Below, in pieces: positions 54,163 through 62,829 of a stretch of 64,000 nt of DNA. Under the pieces are notes generated by a model. It searched no databases and had not been told where the DNA came from. It saw nothing but the letters and a program-made list of their open reading frames with translations. The translations under genes were made by a program, and so were the position numbers. This DNA is from Mucilaginibacter mali (GTDB lineage: Bacteria > Bacteroidota > Bacteroidia > Sphingobacteriales > Sphingobacteriaceae). The stretch is taken from NCBI RefSeq assembly GCF_013283875.1, contig NZ_CP054139.1, positions 2,604,001-2,668,000 on the forward strand. The letters are read 5' to 3'. Numbering within the stretch: position 1 is the stretch's first letter; each line of letters starts with the position of its first letter.

Positions 54163-54399
54163 ATGAACTTCGAGATCATATTGTCATGGAATGGGTACAA
54201 GCAGGCTTTGCAGGTGATGGCTGATACCTTTAAGAACCTTAAGGTCTGGAAAGTAAAATTCGATAATGGCGAGGAGGTCGTCCTTTTCAAGTGCGGGAAG
54301 GAATGGTTTCAGCGCAATGAAGATGGACTGGAATATGGCCTGCTTAAAGAGATCGGTCAAAAGATAGACCATATCCTCCTGGGCATTGCCTTATCCTGA
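54163..54399 (+). CDS. Hypothetical protein, 78 residues
   Basis: A small soluble protein starting with ATG at 54163: a helical start (IILSWNGYKQALQVMADTF) and a beta part (VWKVKFDNGEEVVLFKCGKE, WFQRNEDGLEYG). It is divergent from the DUF3606 gene with a 134-base shared promoter region. No recognised family. Similar small Bacteroidota proteins exist, but I cannot name one. Confidence 0.55.
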   Translation: MNFEIILSWNGYKQALQVMADTFKNLKVWKVKFDNGEEVVLFKCGKEWFQRNEDGLEYGLLKEIGQKIDHILLGIALS

Positions 54400-54486
54400 T
54401 TATTGCCCGTTTTATCAGTGGACTTATTGGTCCGCAATACCATCGTTTTTCATATATCCTTATGCCAGACCTTGATGGTGTTGATA

Positions 54487-54549
54487 CTCCTATAAAAGTG
54501 CGCTGTAACACCAACAGCGCTGTTCAAACGTTTTTCGCCTTTATAGGAG
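54487..54549. other. Nested inverted repeat
   Basis: An outer arm CTCCTATAAA (54487-54496) pairs with TTTATAGGAG (54540-54549), and inside it GCGCTGT (54500-54506) pairs with ACAGCGC (54514-54520), loop 7. No gene is convincing here. It could be a small RNA, a mobile-element end or a folded recombination site. Confidence 0.45.
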
Positions 54550-54693
54550 CGCATCGACCCAGTTTATTCCGTGTTAACGGAAACAGCAGCAGATGGGGTG
54601 CGGCGGTCATGATTCTTTTATTGCCACTGGTGGCCTGGTGCCGATCTGCCTCCTAAAACGAACGTTGATCATTCCTTACATCCACAAGCAAAT

Positions 54694-54972
54694 ATGTCAG
54701 GAAATTTCAGAGAGAATTTTAATGGAACTTCCTCTTTAGCAAAACGGCAGCATTACAAAAAATTTGTTGGCGTTACGGCAACGGGATGGTTGGAGAGAAA
54801 GATTGGGAAATATCTTCAAGGCGAGAAGAGAGGGGGCATTGTTGATGTTTACACCAGAAATGGAGAAAAGGCTGTACTCGAGCGTATTCCTAATCCGCGT
54901 CCGCAAGCCTTTTTTTGCGGAAGGGAAAGTGCGACTATAGTAGGTATTGATTCAGAAATGGAGAGGCAATGA
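54694..54972 (+). CDS. Hypothetical protein, 92 residues
   Basis: A basic, soluble protein starting with ATG at 54694 (NFRENFNGTSSLAKRQHYKK, FVGVTATGWLERKIGKYLQG). No known family. Its last codons overlap a direct repeat (54945-55053), of which a second copy follows the SagB-like relic at 56076-56183; the second copy seems to keep only the end of this kind of gene. Confidence 0.45.
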   Translation: MSGNFRENFNGTSSLAKRQHYKKFVGVTATGWLERKIGKYLQGEKRGGIVDVYTRNGEKAVLERIPNPRPQAFFCGRESATIVGIDSEMERQ

Positions 54973-55053
54973 TACCAACACGCTAAACAAAGGTGGCCTA
55001 TAAGAAGTAACCAAGCCCAACACTGGTCAGGCTTGGTTAAGCTGTAAGCTTAT
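54945..55053 (+). repeat. Imperfect direct repeat, copy 1
   Basis: About 109 bases that match 56076-56183 with a few changes, including the shared run gaggcaatgataccaacacg. It covers the end of the 92-residue gene and a hairpin (ccaagccc with ggcttgg) that may be a terminator. Confidence 0.8.
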
Positions 55054-55161
55054 TATATAGCTAATGAACGATCTCTGCAAGATAAAGATCAGATCATAAA
55101 TACTAAATAGATTTGGATGCTTTACTTAGAAATCTAATTACTATTGCCGATGACCCTATTA

Positions 55162-55587
55162 TTAATTCTCGCGATCTCTTACAATTGAAAACATTTTTGC
55201 GTAGAAAACGGAATCTCTCGTCAGAATAAAGAATGCCTCTTTATTATTTGCAGGGCCATTCTGAGAGATAAGTATTTTATAGCCTATAAAATCAACTTTT
55301 ATAATTTTTATATAGTTTTTCAAATGTGTCCGATCCTCTATTTTTTTAATGACTTGTTGAATATCACCTTCATCATATTTTCTTTTATTTTTTAGGGAAT
55401 CTCTTAAAATATTGAGTAAATACTTCTGAAAGGTAGGTTCTGATCTACTGAGATTATTGGATTCCTTAAAGTGAATCTCATTGATAAAATTTACATCGCC
55501 CTCTTGAGGTCGGTTTTTATAACCAATCCAGTAACTCAAGGCCACAACTAAAACAAATCCTATTACTATACCGTAACTCTTTTTCAT
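55162..55587 (-). CDS. Hypothetical membrane-anchored protein, 141 residues
   Basis: One N-terminal membrane helix (YGIVIGFVLVVALSYWIGYK), then a soluble domain with a helical, basic part (LNILRDSLKNKRKYDEGDIQ) and a beta end (IIKVDFIGYKILISQNG). It starts 1 base after the stop of the upstream fragment (55589-55819), so the pair was probably cotranscribed. Given the Rhs area nearby it could be an immunity protein, but this is only context. Confidence 0.5.
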   Translation of the reverse strand: MKKSYGIVIGFVLVVALSYWIGYKNRPQEGDVNFINEIHFKESNNLSRSEPTFQKYLLNILRDSLKNKRKYDEGDIQQVIKKIEDRTHLKNYIKIIKVDFIGYKILISQNGPANNKEAFFILTRDSVFYAKMFSIVRDREN

Positions 55588-55588
55588 G

Positions 55589-55819
55589 TTATTTCTTTTT
55601 AACTATTTTATCGAAAGCAGGTGTACTTCCATCTGTATATGTAGTTTGCGCCTGTTTATATAGTGCTTTCTCACCGAGATCATTTGTACTATCAATATAC
55701 AGTTCAGCTGTGAGTTTTGAAAGTAGTTTTACTGCTTTGCGGAATCCATCATTATATTTTGCCAAGCCTTTAGCATCTCCATTTCTCAAAGCATTGTAAT
55801 ATGATAAGCGATATGTTTC
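55589..55819 (-). pseudogene. 5'-truncated small gene fragment
   Basis: The frame is open from 55819 with only a TTG (55789) as a start, reading YYNALRNGDAKGLAKYNDGF, then KAVKLLSKLTAELYIDST and ending FDKIVKKK. The lack of a normal start and the abrupt 5' end beside the SagB-like relic suggest the C-terminal remnant of a longer protein, possibly a toxin tip. No family recognised. Confidence 0.4.
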
Positions 55820-55828
55820 TTATTTTGA

Positions 55829-56074
55829 AAATATAAAACGCAGCTCCGATATAATTTGTCCGGTCAATTATTGTGTGATGTTTGTTTTCGGTTCGAATTT
55901 TCTCTGACCCCAAAGAAATATGGTAGTAAATCAATTAGTTTAACCATGCAAAATCTTGGAGCCATTTATCAAACTATGTATTTAACCGCAACTGCGTTAG
56001 GGCTAAAAGGATGTATAATCAGCAATAATGAAGGGATATTTAATAGGTGTGATTTTTTGCAAATAGGTGGGTAA
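55829..56074 (+). pseudogene. Relic of a SagB-type nitroreductase/dehydrogenase
   Basis: The open frame has no proper start but contains SKSISLTMQNLGAIYQTMYL, TATALGLKGCIISNNE, which corresponds to the central flavin-binding part of SagB-like nitroreductases (pattern of GaxxQtxYLxAxaLGLxxC). SagB enzymes oxidise azolines in peptide natural products. The rest of the gene is missing on both sides. Together with the C39 exporter relic at 43576 it suggests a lost ribosomal-peptide locus. Confidence 0.55.
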
Positions 56075-56075
56075 C

Positions 56076-56183
56076 TATTGAATCAGAAATGTAGAGGCAA
56101 TGATACCAACACGCTAAACAAAGGCAGCCTATAAGAAATAGACAAGCCCAACACTTGGTTGGGCTTGTAAGCCTGGCGCTTAT
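56076..56183 (+). repeat. Imperfect direct repeat, copy 2, with terminator hairpin
   Basis: Matches 54945-55053. It includes a perfect 10-bp hairpin, CAAGCCCAAC (56143-56152) with GTTGGGCTTG (56158-56167). The two copies bracket the 55162-56074 genes, so this segment may have entered or been duplicated by recombination between repeats. Confidence 0.8.
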
Positions 56184-56265
56184 CTAAATTGGAATTTATG
56201 AAATACTATTGATTTTCAATAGCGTTTCTTATCAAACACAGGTTGTTACACAACCTATGATCAGA

Positions 56266-56910
56266 TTATTTATAGATATTAATTATTTTCTGTAAGTAGT
56301 CGCGAAAAAGAGATTTTCTTTCGAATTCGTAAAGCGTATGTATGCTTGTATTGTTGTCGTAGAAAATTAGCCCAGAATTATTTACAGATAACAAACAAAT
56401 AGGGCGAATCGCTATTAGTTTATTTTTATCAAACAATGAAACTGTCTTGTTTTGTTCGTTTATTTTCAAAACATCTATTTTAACCTTCTTTGATTCCAAA
56501 TACTCGTCTTCAATTTTATATGTATAAGTTATTAAGTAATGGCCAATTTGGATAGGATTGTACTTGTTTTCTTTAAATTGTTTCGTGAAAAAGGCGAGAT
56601 TTTGGCCACTACCAACAAAGTAAGTTATTTTGATTGCTTTATTATTCATTTCAGTCAAAAGAAACCGAGACATTGGATTAATCGTATTTTCCTTTAATAG
56701 TGTTCCATTATTATCAAATAACTGTAAAGTAGGTGCTCCGTTTTCCTCAGGATATTTAACTCGTATTATATCAGAAATTCCCGGGCATATTTGATATGAT
56801 GTATCTGTATCATCAGAGTTAAGAAAATCCGATCTTCTGCATGCTGATATTGATAGAAACAGACATACAGACAAAAAAACTTTCTTCTGTGTGATTATTT
56901 TATATCCCAT
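56266..56910 (-). CDS. Hypothetical lipoprotein next to the orphan Rhs tip
   Basis: A 214-residue protein with a lipoprotein signal ([20 protein letters not shown], lipidated Cys after SISA). The mature part is beta-rich ([39 protein letters not shown]). Its start overlaps the Rhs tip gene by 16 bases, so it is coupled to that gene. Genes in this place downstream of an Rhs tip are often immunity proteins, and a periplasm-facing lipoprotein would fit a toxin acting there. This is inferred from position; no immunity family is recognised. Confidence 0.55.
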   Translation of the reverse strand: MGYKIITQKKVFLSVCLFLSISACRRSDFLNSDDTDTSYQICPGISDIIRVKYPEENGAPTLQLFDNNGTLLKENTINPMSRFLLTEMNNKAIKITYFVGSGQNLAFFTKQFKENKYNPIQIGHYLITYTYKIEDEYLESKKVKIDVLKINEQNKTVSLFDKNKLIAIRPICLLSVNNSGLIFYDNNTSIHTLYEFERKSLFRDYLQKIINIYK

Positions 56911-57788
56911 ATTTTTTTATAATTAGTAATCATTGATTGTTTAGTTGTTATATTCTCATAACCCATGCGTTGAAAAAAATCAGACCTGGGCGCTTCGCCA
57001 AAAGCAGGATATCCTGCTTTTCGAGCCTGATCCTGCCAGTAGGATGTATGTCTAACAATTTGATATTTACTGTTACCTGAAAGATTAAACCCTCCGGCTG
57101 TCAGCAGGAAATCCATTTTATCTTGCCCAGTCATAGCTGCAGCCCGTCCTGCTGCAAAATTCCCCACATCCCTGGCAGACACATAAATCCCTTTAGATAT
57201 TTGTGAGCCCCCGTATATTCCATTACCATTTTGTGTCTTAAAATCATATTCATCTTTATTGCCTGCGTTCATTGCATAATGCATTCTCCCCATGTAATTA
57301 CCAATGTCACCTTGCACTTCTCGCATTTTGCCTTCAAAGGTAGTAAGCCAAAGCTCTGCAGCATTTGAATTGAATCTTATATTACCCGCTGGTTGACCTT
57401 GTCCGTTAACAAAAGAATCCCACATTAATGTTTCCCCCATTTTTTCACCACCATGAGAACCGTCTATTCGAGGCGAACGGTCCTTATCAATATCCTCTTT
57501 TGTATGCGCATTGATATGCTTGTAAACCCCAAGATCACCATCATTATATACTGCAAGAACATTCCCTTGTGCATCGGTATGTGTAGAAAAAGGAGCCATC
57601 CCATCCGGGTCTGTAAATTGCATCGGGTCATCAAACCCATAATTGTAAACAGAATACCTCCGCATCTTCTCCGCCAACGGATCCACACTCGTCCATCTCC
57701 CAATCACCGGATCATAGAACCTCGCGCCATAATCGTATTGCCCCTTATAACTTTTACGATTTTTACGATTTTTTCCACTTGCACTTTT
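56895..57788 (-). pseudogene. Orphan Rhs C-terminal tip (5'-truncated)
   Basis: The frame is open from 57788 without a sensible start and at once shows the Rhs core end: [34 protein letters not shown], and the DPDG boundary ([11 protein letters not shown]), after which the variable toxin tip begins. The ~230-residue tip contains [20 protein letters not shown] and [21 protein letters not shown] do not recognise a toxin fold. Such promoterless tips act as reserves that can be joined to a full rhs gene. A GTG at 57707 could allow limited translation. Confidence 0.8.
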
Positions 57789-57933
57789 TCAGTGCTATAA
57801 AGAACGTTCAGGCACGTAAAGTTAACAGATATTTTTTTTCATACAAGCCCCGGTGGTTGGTTGATTTTTACCACAGGGAGCCGCCGGGTTGGTTGTTTTT
57901 TTGGATTTTTCCACCACAGCAGCTCGATTTTTT
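57789..57933. other. End of the recombinase module with an imperfect tandem repeat
   Basis: Between the Rhs tip and the recombinase stop, two related blocks occur: one at ~57849-57878 (cggtggttggttgattttta, then ccacag) and one at ~57884-57919 (gggttggttg, a T-rich run, gattttt, ccaccacag). They may mark the end of the recombinase module. Nothing else is visible. Confidence 0.4.
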
Positions 57934-58896
57934 TTATGATAAGGTTAGCGGGTGATGTTTATTAAGGGCTTCTTTCAGGTCTTCCAGATTAGTTGTTTTA
58001 TACCTTTCAGTTGAACTCACATACCGGTGCCCGGCCATATATTGAACGGTGCGCAGGTTCTTTTCTTTGAGCCATTCCGTGATCACACTTTGCCTGATCT
58101 GCTTGGCATGCTTGTATTTTGGGCTGAGTTTCCGGAGGGCATAATTGAGGTGTAAAAGGCTGTTTCTGATGTCTTCCTGTGCGTTAATGCTGATAAACAA
58201 ACGTTCGATTTCCCGGGCATCTTTGTAACGATCCGGCTTGCGCCCCGGTCGTTCGGCCAGGCGCTCAGCCAGTATTTTCGGACGGATCACGAGCAGGTAT
58301 TCATGCAGTTCGAGGATTTGATGAGGCTGTAACGGAAGTAAGCGGCCAAGCTGCCTGCCGGTGGCGGGGATATGGATTTTGCCCTCCCTTAGTTTGAGAT
58401 GTTCAGGGCGTAAATGGCTCAGTTCATCTCTTGTAATTGCCTGATAAACAAGCAACCCAATAATGACCTTATTGCGGTAAGTACGATTGTCGGTAACCTG
58501 GTAACTTTCATAGAGCGCCTCCATTTCAGGCATGGTCAACAGGTCATGCGGGAGGTTTCTGACCGTACCTTTAAGTATGATCCCTGCTGCGGGATTGATG
58601 TTAATGGCCTGTTCCTGTTGCAGGTGGGAGAAGTAATACCGCAAAGTCCGCATGATCTGGTTGATCAGCTTGATACTAAAGCCTTTCTGCCTTAACTGGT
58701 CGGCAAACTCCATTACGTCGGCATGGGTAAGTTGTGCCAATACCAAGCTTTGGCTGTTGAGCCATTCCTGGAATGTAGCGGTATAGTTGATGGTTTGGTG
58801 TATGTAACTGTGGCTGAACTGCTCTTGTTTCAGGTAAGCCCGGAAAGGTTCTAAAGCAGCCAGCGTAGCCGGTGCGAACTCATATTTTTTGTTCAT
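57934..58896 (-). CDS. Tyrosine recombinase, second of a pair
   Basis: Preferred start Met at 58896 (320 residues), which overlaps the upstream recombinase gene by 17 bases. An N-terminal SAM-like DNA-binding domain (FRAYLKQEQFSHSYIHQTIN) precedes the catalytic domain. Catalytic parts: Arg in QAITRDELSHLRPEHLKL, a His/Arg pair in KHAKQIRQSVITEWLKEKNL and AGHRYVSSTERYK with the nucleophile Tyr. The set is complete but the box II region is atypical (HAKQIR). It works presumably with the other recombinase, as XerC/XerD-like pairs or Tn554-type TnpA/TnpB do. Confidence 0.85.
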   Translation of the reverse strand: MNKKYEFAPATLAALEPFRAYLKQEQFSHSYIHQTINYTATFQEWLNSQSLVLAQLTHADVMEFADQLRQKGFSIKLINQIMRTLRYYFSHLQQEQAININPAAGIILKGTVRNLPHDLLTMPEMEALYESYQVTDNRTYRNKVIIGLLVYQAITRDELSHLRPEHLKLREGKIHIPATGRQLGRLLPLQPHQILELHEYLLVIRPKILAERLAERPGRKPDRYKDAREIERLFISINAQEDIRNSLLHLNYALRKLSPKYKHAKQIRQSVITEWLKEKNLRTVQYMAGHRYVSSTERYKTTNLEDLKEALNKHHPLTLS

Positions 58897-59776
58897 GCTG
58901 TAGATGGGTGTAGATCTGCGTACTTTCCATGCTGCCATGCCCTAAAAAGCGTTGTATCTGCTCCAGTTGCATACCGGAATGTAACAGGTGGCTGGCAATG
59001 CTGTGCCGCAGGGTGTGCAGGCCCACGGGTTTAGGGATAGCCGCCGCTGTTTTCAGTGTTTGTAAGCGGTCATAACAGGTTTGGCCGGTGAGCCGTTTAC
59101 CACTGACATTAAGCAGTAAAGCGTCTTCTTTTTTGTCACCTGCGAAGTGTGGCCGGGCATACAGGATGTAGTTCTCCAGATCGGTTTTAGCGGTACCGGC
59201 CAGTGGCACATAACGCTCTTTATAACCTTTGCCTTTGCGGACGTAAACCAGTTCTTTATCGGGCAGGATGTCACGGACATTGATATTAACCGCCTCATTT
59301 TTCCGCAGGCCGCAACCGTAATACAGGGCAAGCATCGCCCTGTCCCTTAACCCATATATATCATCTTTAACCACATCATAAAGCTTGCTGATCTCGGCCA
59401 GGGTCAGTATGCTTTTGATATTGGTGCTTTTGCCTTTAATGCGCAGCTTTACAGTAAAGCTGGGCTGGCCGCTCTCCATCAGGTAACGGCTGAACTTACG
59501 GATCACCTGTAAGTGTTTCCGGATGTAGTTCAGGCTGATCGCACCGGCTGCGGTCTGGCTCGGTCTTTCGTGCAGATATTCCAGGTATTTTTTAAGGTGT
59601 TCGGGCTGTATATCATGCGGGTGGTCGCATCCCTGGGCTTCTAAATAAAGTAAGAACTCGGCCAGCATTTTAGGCATATCACGAGGGCTGGTAGGTTCAA
59701 AGTTGAGTATCCGGAGCCATTGGGTAAAGCCTGCATGCAGCCGGATATACAGCGGATTTATTAAGGTGCCTTGCAT
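58880..59776 (-). CDS. Tyrosine recombinase, first of a pair
   Basis: A 298-residue Xer-like recombinase. The SAM-like domain is at the N-terminus (MLAEFLLYLEAQGCDHPHD), and the catalytic domain has Arg in YYGCGLRKNEAVNINVRDI, HTLRHSIASHLLHSG, LGHGSMESTQIYTHL with the nucleophile Tyr. All canonical residues are present. It starts 3 bases after the ATPase gene's stop and overlaps the second recombinase by 17 bases (using its preferred start), so the three genes form one operon. Confidence 0.92.
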   Translation of the reverse strand: MQGTLINPLYIRLHAGFTQWLRILNFEPTSPRDMPKMLAEFLLYLEAQGCDHPHDIQPEHLKKYLEYLHERPSQTAAGAISLNYIRKHLQVIRKFSRYLMESGQPSFTVKLRIKGKSTNIKSILTLAEISKLYDVVKDDIYGLRDRAMLALYYGCGLRKNEAVNINVRDILPDKELVYVRKGKGYKERYVPLAGTAKTDLENYILYARPHFAGDKKEDALLLNVSGKRLTGQTCYDRLQTLKTAAAIPKPVGLHTLRHSIASHLLHSGMQLEQIQRFLGHGSMESTQIYTHLQHEQKI

Positions 59777-59779
59777 TTT

Positions 59780-61402
59780 TTATTGTTGTTGGGCTACTGC
59801 GGTTTTCTTGCTGGTTTTCTGTACTTTATGTAACCCATCAGGGCTTTGGGCTACACCTGGGCTACTATGATTTACCTTACGTATCTCAGCCAGGATATTC
59901 TCCATCATTTCATGGGCATCATTGGTCAGGTTTTCCAGATCATCCCAGCTTTGTACCTTGTATTCAAAGCCTTTATAGCGGCTGCCACGCGCGATCTTGA
60001 TATAACCCATGCGTTCCAGTTCGTACAGATAACGGCTCAGACTGCTTGGGCTGAGGCGAAAGACCGGGCGCACTTCCTTGCTGTAAAAGGTTTCGCTATC
60101 GTTTTGCCTTAGCCAGGCTTTCAGTTTTTCAAAGAATGAACGGCAGGCATCGTTTAACTCGTCGCTCTTTTTGAGCAAGGTCGTTTCCAGCAGCGAAAAG
60201 GCAACCTCAATATCTTCAATCGTAGTTTCTACGTACTGCTCACCGGTAGTGGTATCGGTTTGCAATTCCCGCTGATACTGGTGGTAGAACGTAATGGTTT
60301 CGGTGAATAACAAAAGCAGCAGCATGGTGCGCCTGGGCTTGAAGATGGCCTCCGGCAGTTGCAGGTAGGTAGCGAACGGGTTTTTAACGCTGACCGGCTG
60401 CAGCAGGCGCTGCACGTTCTTCAGCTGCTCACGCACGTTGCGCTCAGCCTGCTGATCAACCAGCCCGGCGCTTTGCTTGCGCTGGTAGTCCATGATCCTC
60501 TTATCCTGTTCAGGGCTATCGTCCGTGTACAGCAGGATACAGCGGTTGGCGTTATCCTCATAAAGCTGTTCGCGGGTGGTGCAGCCGCTGACACATACCG
60601 GCCCCTCCACGTTAAGCGTAACCGTTTTCAGGTTACCCTTGCTGTCCTTTAGGGTGACGGTCTTGCTGATCCGGCGTTTGCTTTGCAGTTCCCGGAGCGG
60701 GTACAGCACGTTATCCGCACCGTCCATGTCCTCGATCAACAGCAGCTTATTTTTAAGTTCATCCTTACCGAAGTAGTAAAAGGCATTCATGGAGAGCATG
60801 GTGATCTCCAACTTATCTTCTTCGGGGATCAGTTCGCTGACCCGTTCCTGCAGCCAGGTCTTGCCGGTGCCGGACGGCCCCAGGCACATCAGGTGCAGCG
60901 GTGTATTCCGCTTTCTGGACGTGTAGATCAGGTAGGCGATCAGGCTGTTCACTTCTTCACCGACAATACCGCTGGCTGAGATCGCCTGCCGGGTCCGTCC
61001 GAGCAGGCCTGGCGCTTTCAGGTATTGCAGGGCGATCTTACGCTCAGCCTCGGTGAGCTGCTTTTTTTCCGCCTGCTTTGGCTTCATGGCTTCGAGCCGT
61101 TCGGACCGGTAATCTTCCAGTGCAGTGGTCAGGCGGCTGATGATCCCGGCCAGTTCAGCGGCAGCAACGTCCAGCGCCTCGGAAGCCTTTTCCACCAGGT
61201 GCTCACACTGCACGCTGTTATACAGGTCGAGGTTATGGCGAAAGGCTTTGATGGTGTTGCCACCAAAGACTATCTTCAATGTTACTTTTAAGCGGTCGAA
61301 GCCGGTCAGTTTAATACCGCCCAGGACTGTTGTATGCGATTTGCCATCAATATAAAGTAACAACTCTGGATTATCTGTAATTAACTTTGGTATTACATTC
61401 AT
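59780..61402 (-). CDS. AAA-type ATPase/primase-associated protein of the recombinase module
   Basis: A 540-residue protein. Residues ~1-100 hold LYIDGKSHTTVLGGIKLTGF and AFRHNLDLYNSVQCEHLVEK, a region that in larger Bacteroidetes proteins follows a CHC2/toprim primase. The ATPase core has Walker A in LMCLGPSGTGKTWLQERV, Walker B-like NKLLLIEDMDG, and a sensor in GPVCVSGCTTREQL. A winged helix near the end (FRLSPSSLSRYLYELERMGY) may bind DNA. No primase zinc finger is present, so it may only remodel DNA for the recombinases. It is the first gene of the three-gene operon, divergent from the XRE gene. Confidence 0.75.
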   Translation of the reverse strand: MNVIPKLITDNPELLLYIDGKSHTTVLGGIKLTGFDRLKVTLKIVFGGNTIKAFRHNLDLYNSVQCEHLVEKASEALDVAAAELAGIISRLTTALEDYRSERLEAMKPKQAEKKQLTEAERKIALQYLKAPGLLGRTRQAISASGIVGEEVNSLIAYLIYTSRKRNTPLHLMCLGPSGTGKTWLQERVSELIPEEDKLEITMLSMNAFYYFGKDELKNKLLLIEDMDGADNVLYPLRELQSKRRISKTVTLKDSKGNLKTVTLNVEGPVCVSGCTTREQLYEDNANRCILLYTDDSPEQDKRIMDYQRKQSAGLVDQQAERNVREQLKNVQRLLQPVSVKNPFATYLQLPEAIFKPRRTMLLLLLFTETITFYHQYQRELQTDTTTGEQYVETTIEDIEVAFSLLETTLLKKSDELNDACRSFFEKLKAWLRQNDSETFYSKEVRPVFRLSPSSLSRYLYELERMGYIKIARGSRYKGFEYKVQSWDDLENLTNDAHEMMENILAEIRKVNHSSPGVAQSPDGLHKVQKTSKKTAVAQQQ

Positions 61403-61545
61403 TTATTATGTGCTTATATAATACTTTTTTATTCGGCAATTATAATGATGATGCTTTCATAAAAGCAAGTGATACTCGTTTGTATTTTACCACGCATTTT
61501 ATGTATCATTCTTAGTATTTTTGAAGTTAAAGGAATAAAGGAAAA

Positions 61546-61896
61546 ATGAGTTTAGGAAGCCGGATCAGGGAACTACGTACCCAAAAAAGACTGAAGCAAG
61601 CAGAGCTTGGCGCAATCGTCGGGCTGACCTATGTGCAGATTGGCCGCTATGAGATAGGCAAAGCTAAACCGGCAGCAGATATGCTTTCTAAGCTGGCCAA
61701 AGCGCTGGATACGACTGCCGATTATCTGGTAAATGAGGATGTGGATGACCCGGCAGTGACGGCACAGTTGACCGACCGGGAACTGCTTAAACAGTTTAAA
61801 GAAGTGGAGTTATTGAACGCTGAAGATAAGCATATTGTGAAAGTTTTTATTGACGCCTTTCTAACCAAAAGGCATATCCAGGAATATGTAAAGTAA
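61546..61896 (+). CDS. XRE-family regulator divergent from the recombinase operon
   Basis: A 116-residue protein with an N-terminal HTH: LGSRIRELRTQKRLKQAELG, AIVGLTYVQIGRYEIGKAKP, ADMLSKLAKALDTTADYLV, then a short helical C-terminus (FKEVELLNAEDKHIVKVFID) like phage-type repressors. The 143-base divergent spacer to the ATPase gene should hold both promoters, so it is the natural repressor of the recombinase operon. It ends in a terminator at 61915-61937. Confidence 0.9.
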   Translation: MSLGSRIRELRTQKRLKQAELGAIVGLTYVQIGRYEIGKAKPAADMLSKLAKALDTTADYLVNEDVDDPAVTAQLTDRELLKQFKEVELLNAEDKHIVKVFIDAFLTKRHIQEYVK

Positions 61897-61914
61897 GAAT
61901 TGCTATAAACGAAC

Positions 61915-61937
61915 AAAGCCCCGATTTTAGGGGCTTT
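61915..61937. terminator. Bidirectional terminator between the XRE gene and the small secreted gene
   Basis: AAAGCCCC (61915-61922) pairs perfectly with GGGGCTTT (61930-61937), loop 7. It lies between two convergent genes (61896 and 61948) and can end both. Confidence 0.8.
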
Positions 61938-61947
61938 GTCATTGGTA

Positions 61948-62142
61948 TCAGTTTGTTTTTTTCTTCGGCTTTGCAGCTGGCTTTTTGCCTGTTGCACTGT
62001 CCGCAAACGCATAGGGATTATGCTGCTTGGGGTCTTTTTTGTGCTTCAGGTGATAGGCACTGTGGGCACTGTCCTGCTGCGCTGTTTGCGCATGAACTGT
62101 AAAAGCCATGCTTAGTAGTAGTAATAGGATAAGCTTTTTCAT
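61948..62142 (-). CDS. Small secreted Lys-rich protein, 64 residues
   Basis: Signal peptide LILLLLLSMAFTVHAQTA, then a short mature part (DSAHSAYHLKHKKDPKQHNP) with a Lys/Pro-rich end (KKPAAKPKKKTN). It overlaps the upstream lipoprotein gene by 4 bases, so the two are translationally coupled. It is probably periplasmic. No known family. It may take part in Rhs immunity with the lipoprotein, which is only a position-based idea. Confidence 0.6.
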   Translation of the reverse strand: MKKLILLLLLSMAFTVHAQTAQQDSAHSAYHLKHKKDPKQHNPYAFADSATGKKPAAKPKKKTN

Positions 62143-62810
62143 TGGCCATTGTAATTTTCAACCACTTTATAATCACCATTTTTTGAGATGATTAAGAATA
62201 CCCCTTTTCCTATATCTGTTGTAGGTATTGCAAGAGAATAAACCAGTACTATTTGACTTTTATCTTTATTTCTCCGCGAAAGATTGGGCATCAATATAGT
62301 ACCATATTTTTTTAGGTTACCTCCGAATTCATCTTTAAAGTAGGGGGCGAAATCGCTTGCTCTAAACTGCTTTTTCAAAACAGTATCTCTCTTATTGACA
62401 AGTAACACATCTGATGCAAATTCATGTGTTAAGAAGTCTTTGGGAGCGCTCTTATCAATATCATATGACTTGGGTACCAATAAATTGGTGTTCTTCAGAC
62501 AATAATATTTTAGATGAAAGTTTAAGCTGTCATTACCATTAACTAACATGGTATCAATTGTTTTAACATCATCATAGCTTTTTAATATTCTATTTTTTTC
62601 ATCCGATTGCGAAGGTGTTTCTTCTTCACTATCGGAGCGATTGCCTTTAGCCATTTGAGCATCAATCGCTTTCTGTTTAGCATCTGCTACTGCTTTGGAC
62701 GTATCGCCAGTATTGTTTAAAGAGTCGGATGAACTCTTGGTCGAGCTGCTGTTGCAACTTGTCCATGTGGCTGTTGCGATTAGAAGTAATATTAAAAGTC
62801 GTTTATTCAT
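62139..62810 (-). CDS. Lipoprotein downstream of the Rhs gene (candidate immunity protein)
   Basis: Met at 62810 begins a lipoprotein signal (LLILLLIATATWTSCNSSS, lipidated Cys in WTSC), three codons after the longer start at 62819. A Ser/Asp/Lys-rich linker is followed by a beta-rich domain (SLNFHLKYYCLKNTNLLVPK, SQIVLVYSLAIPTTDIGKGV). It is 10-20 bases downstream of the Rhs gene with the NlpC/P60-like tip. A periplasm-facing lipoprotein beside a wall-hydrolase-like toxin is what immunity would need, but no immunity family is recognised. Confidence 0.6.
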   Translation of the reverse strand: MNKRLLILLLIATATWTSCNSSSTKSSSDSLNNTGDTSKAVADAKQKAIDAQMAKGNRSDSEEETPSQSDEKNRILKSYDDVKTIDTMLVNGNDSLNFHLKYYCLKNTNLLVPKSYDIDKSAPKDFLTHEFASDVLLVNKRDTVLKKQFRASDFAPYFKDEFGGNLKKYGTILMPNLSRRNKDKSQIVLVYSLAIPTTDIGKGVFLIISKNGDYKVVENYNGQ

Positions 62811-62829
62811 TTTCTGCAATTTAGATATG

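Noticed and set aside
54462..54656. A 64-residue plus-strand frame
   Set aside because: It runs through the nested inverted repeat at 54487-54549, has no recognisable motif and no clear ribosome-binding context.
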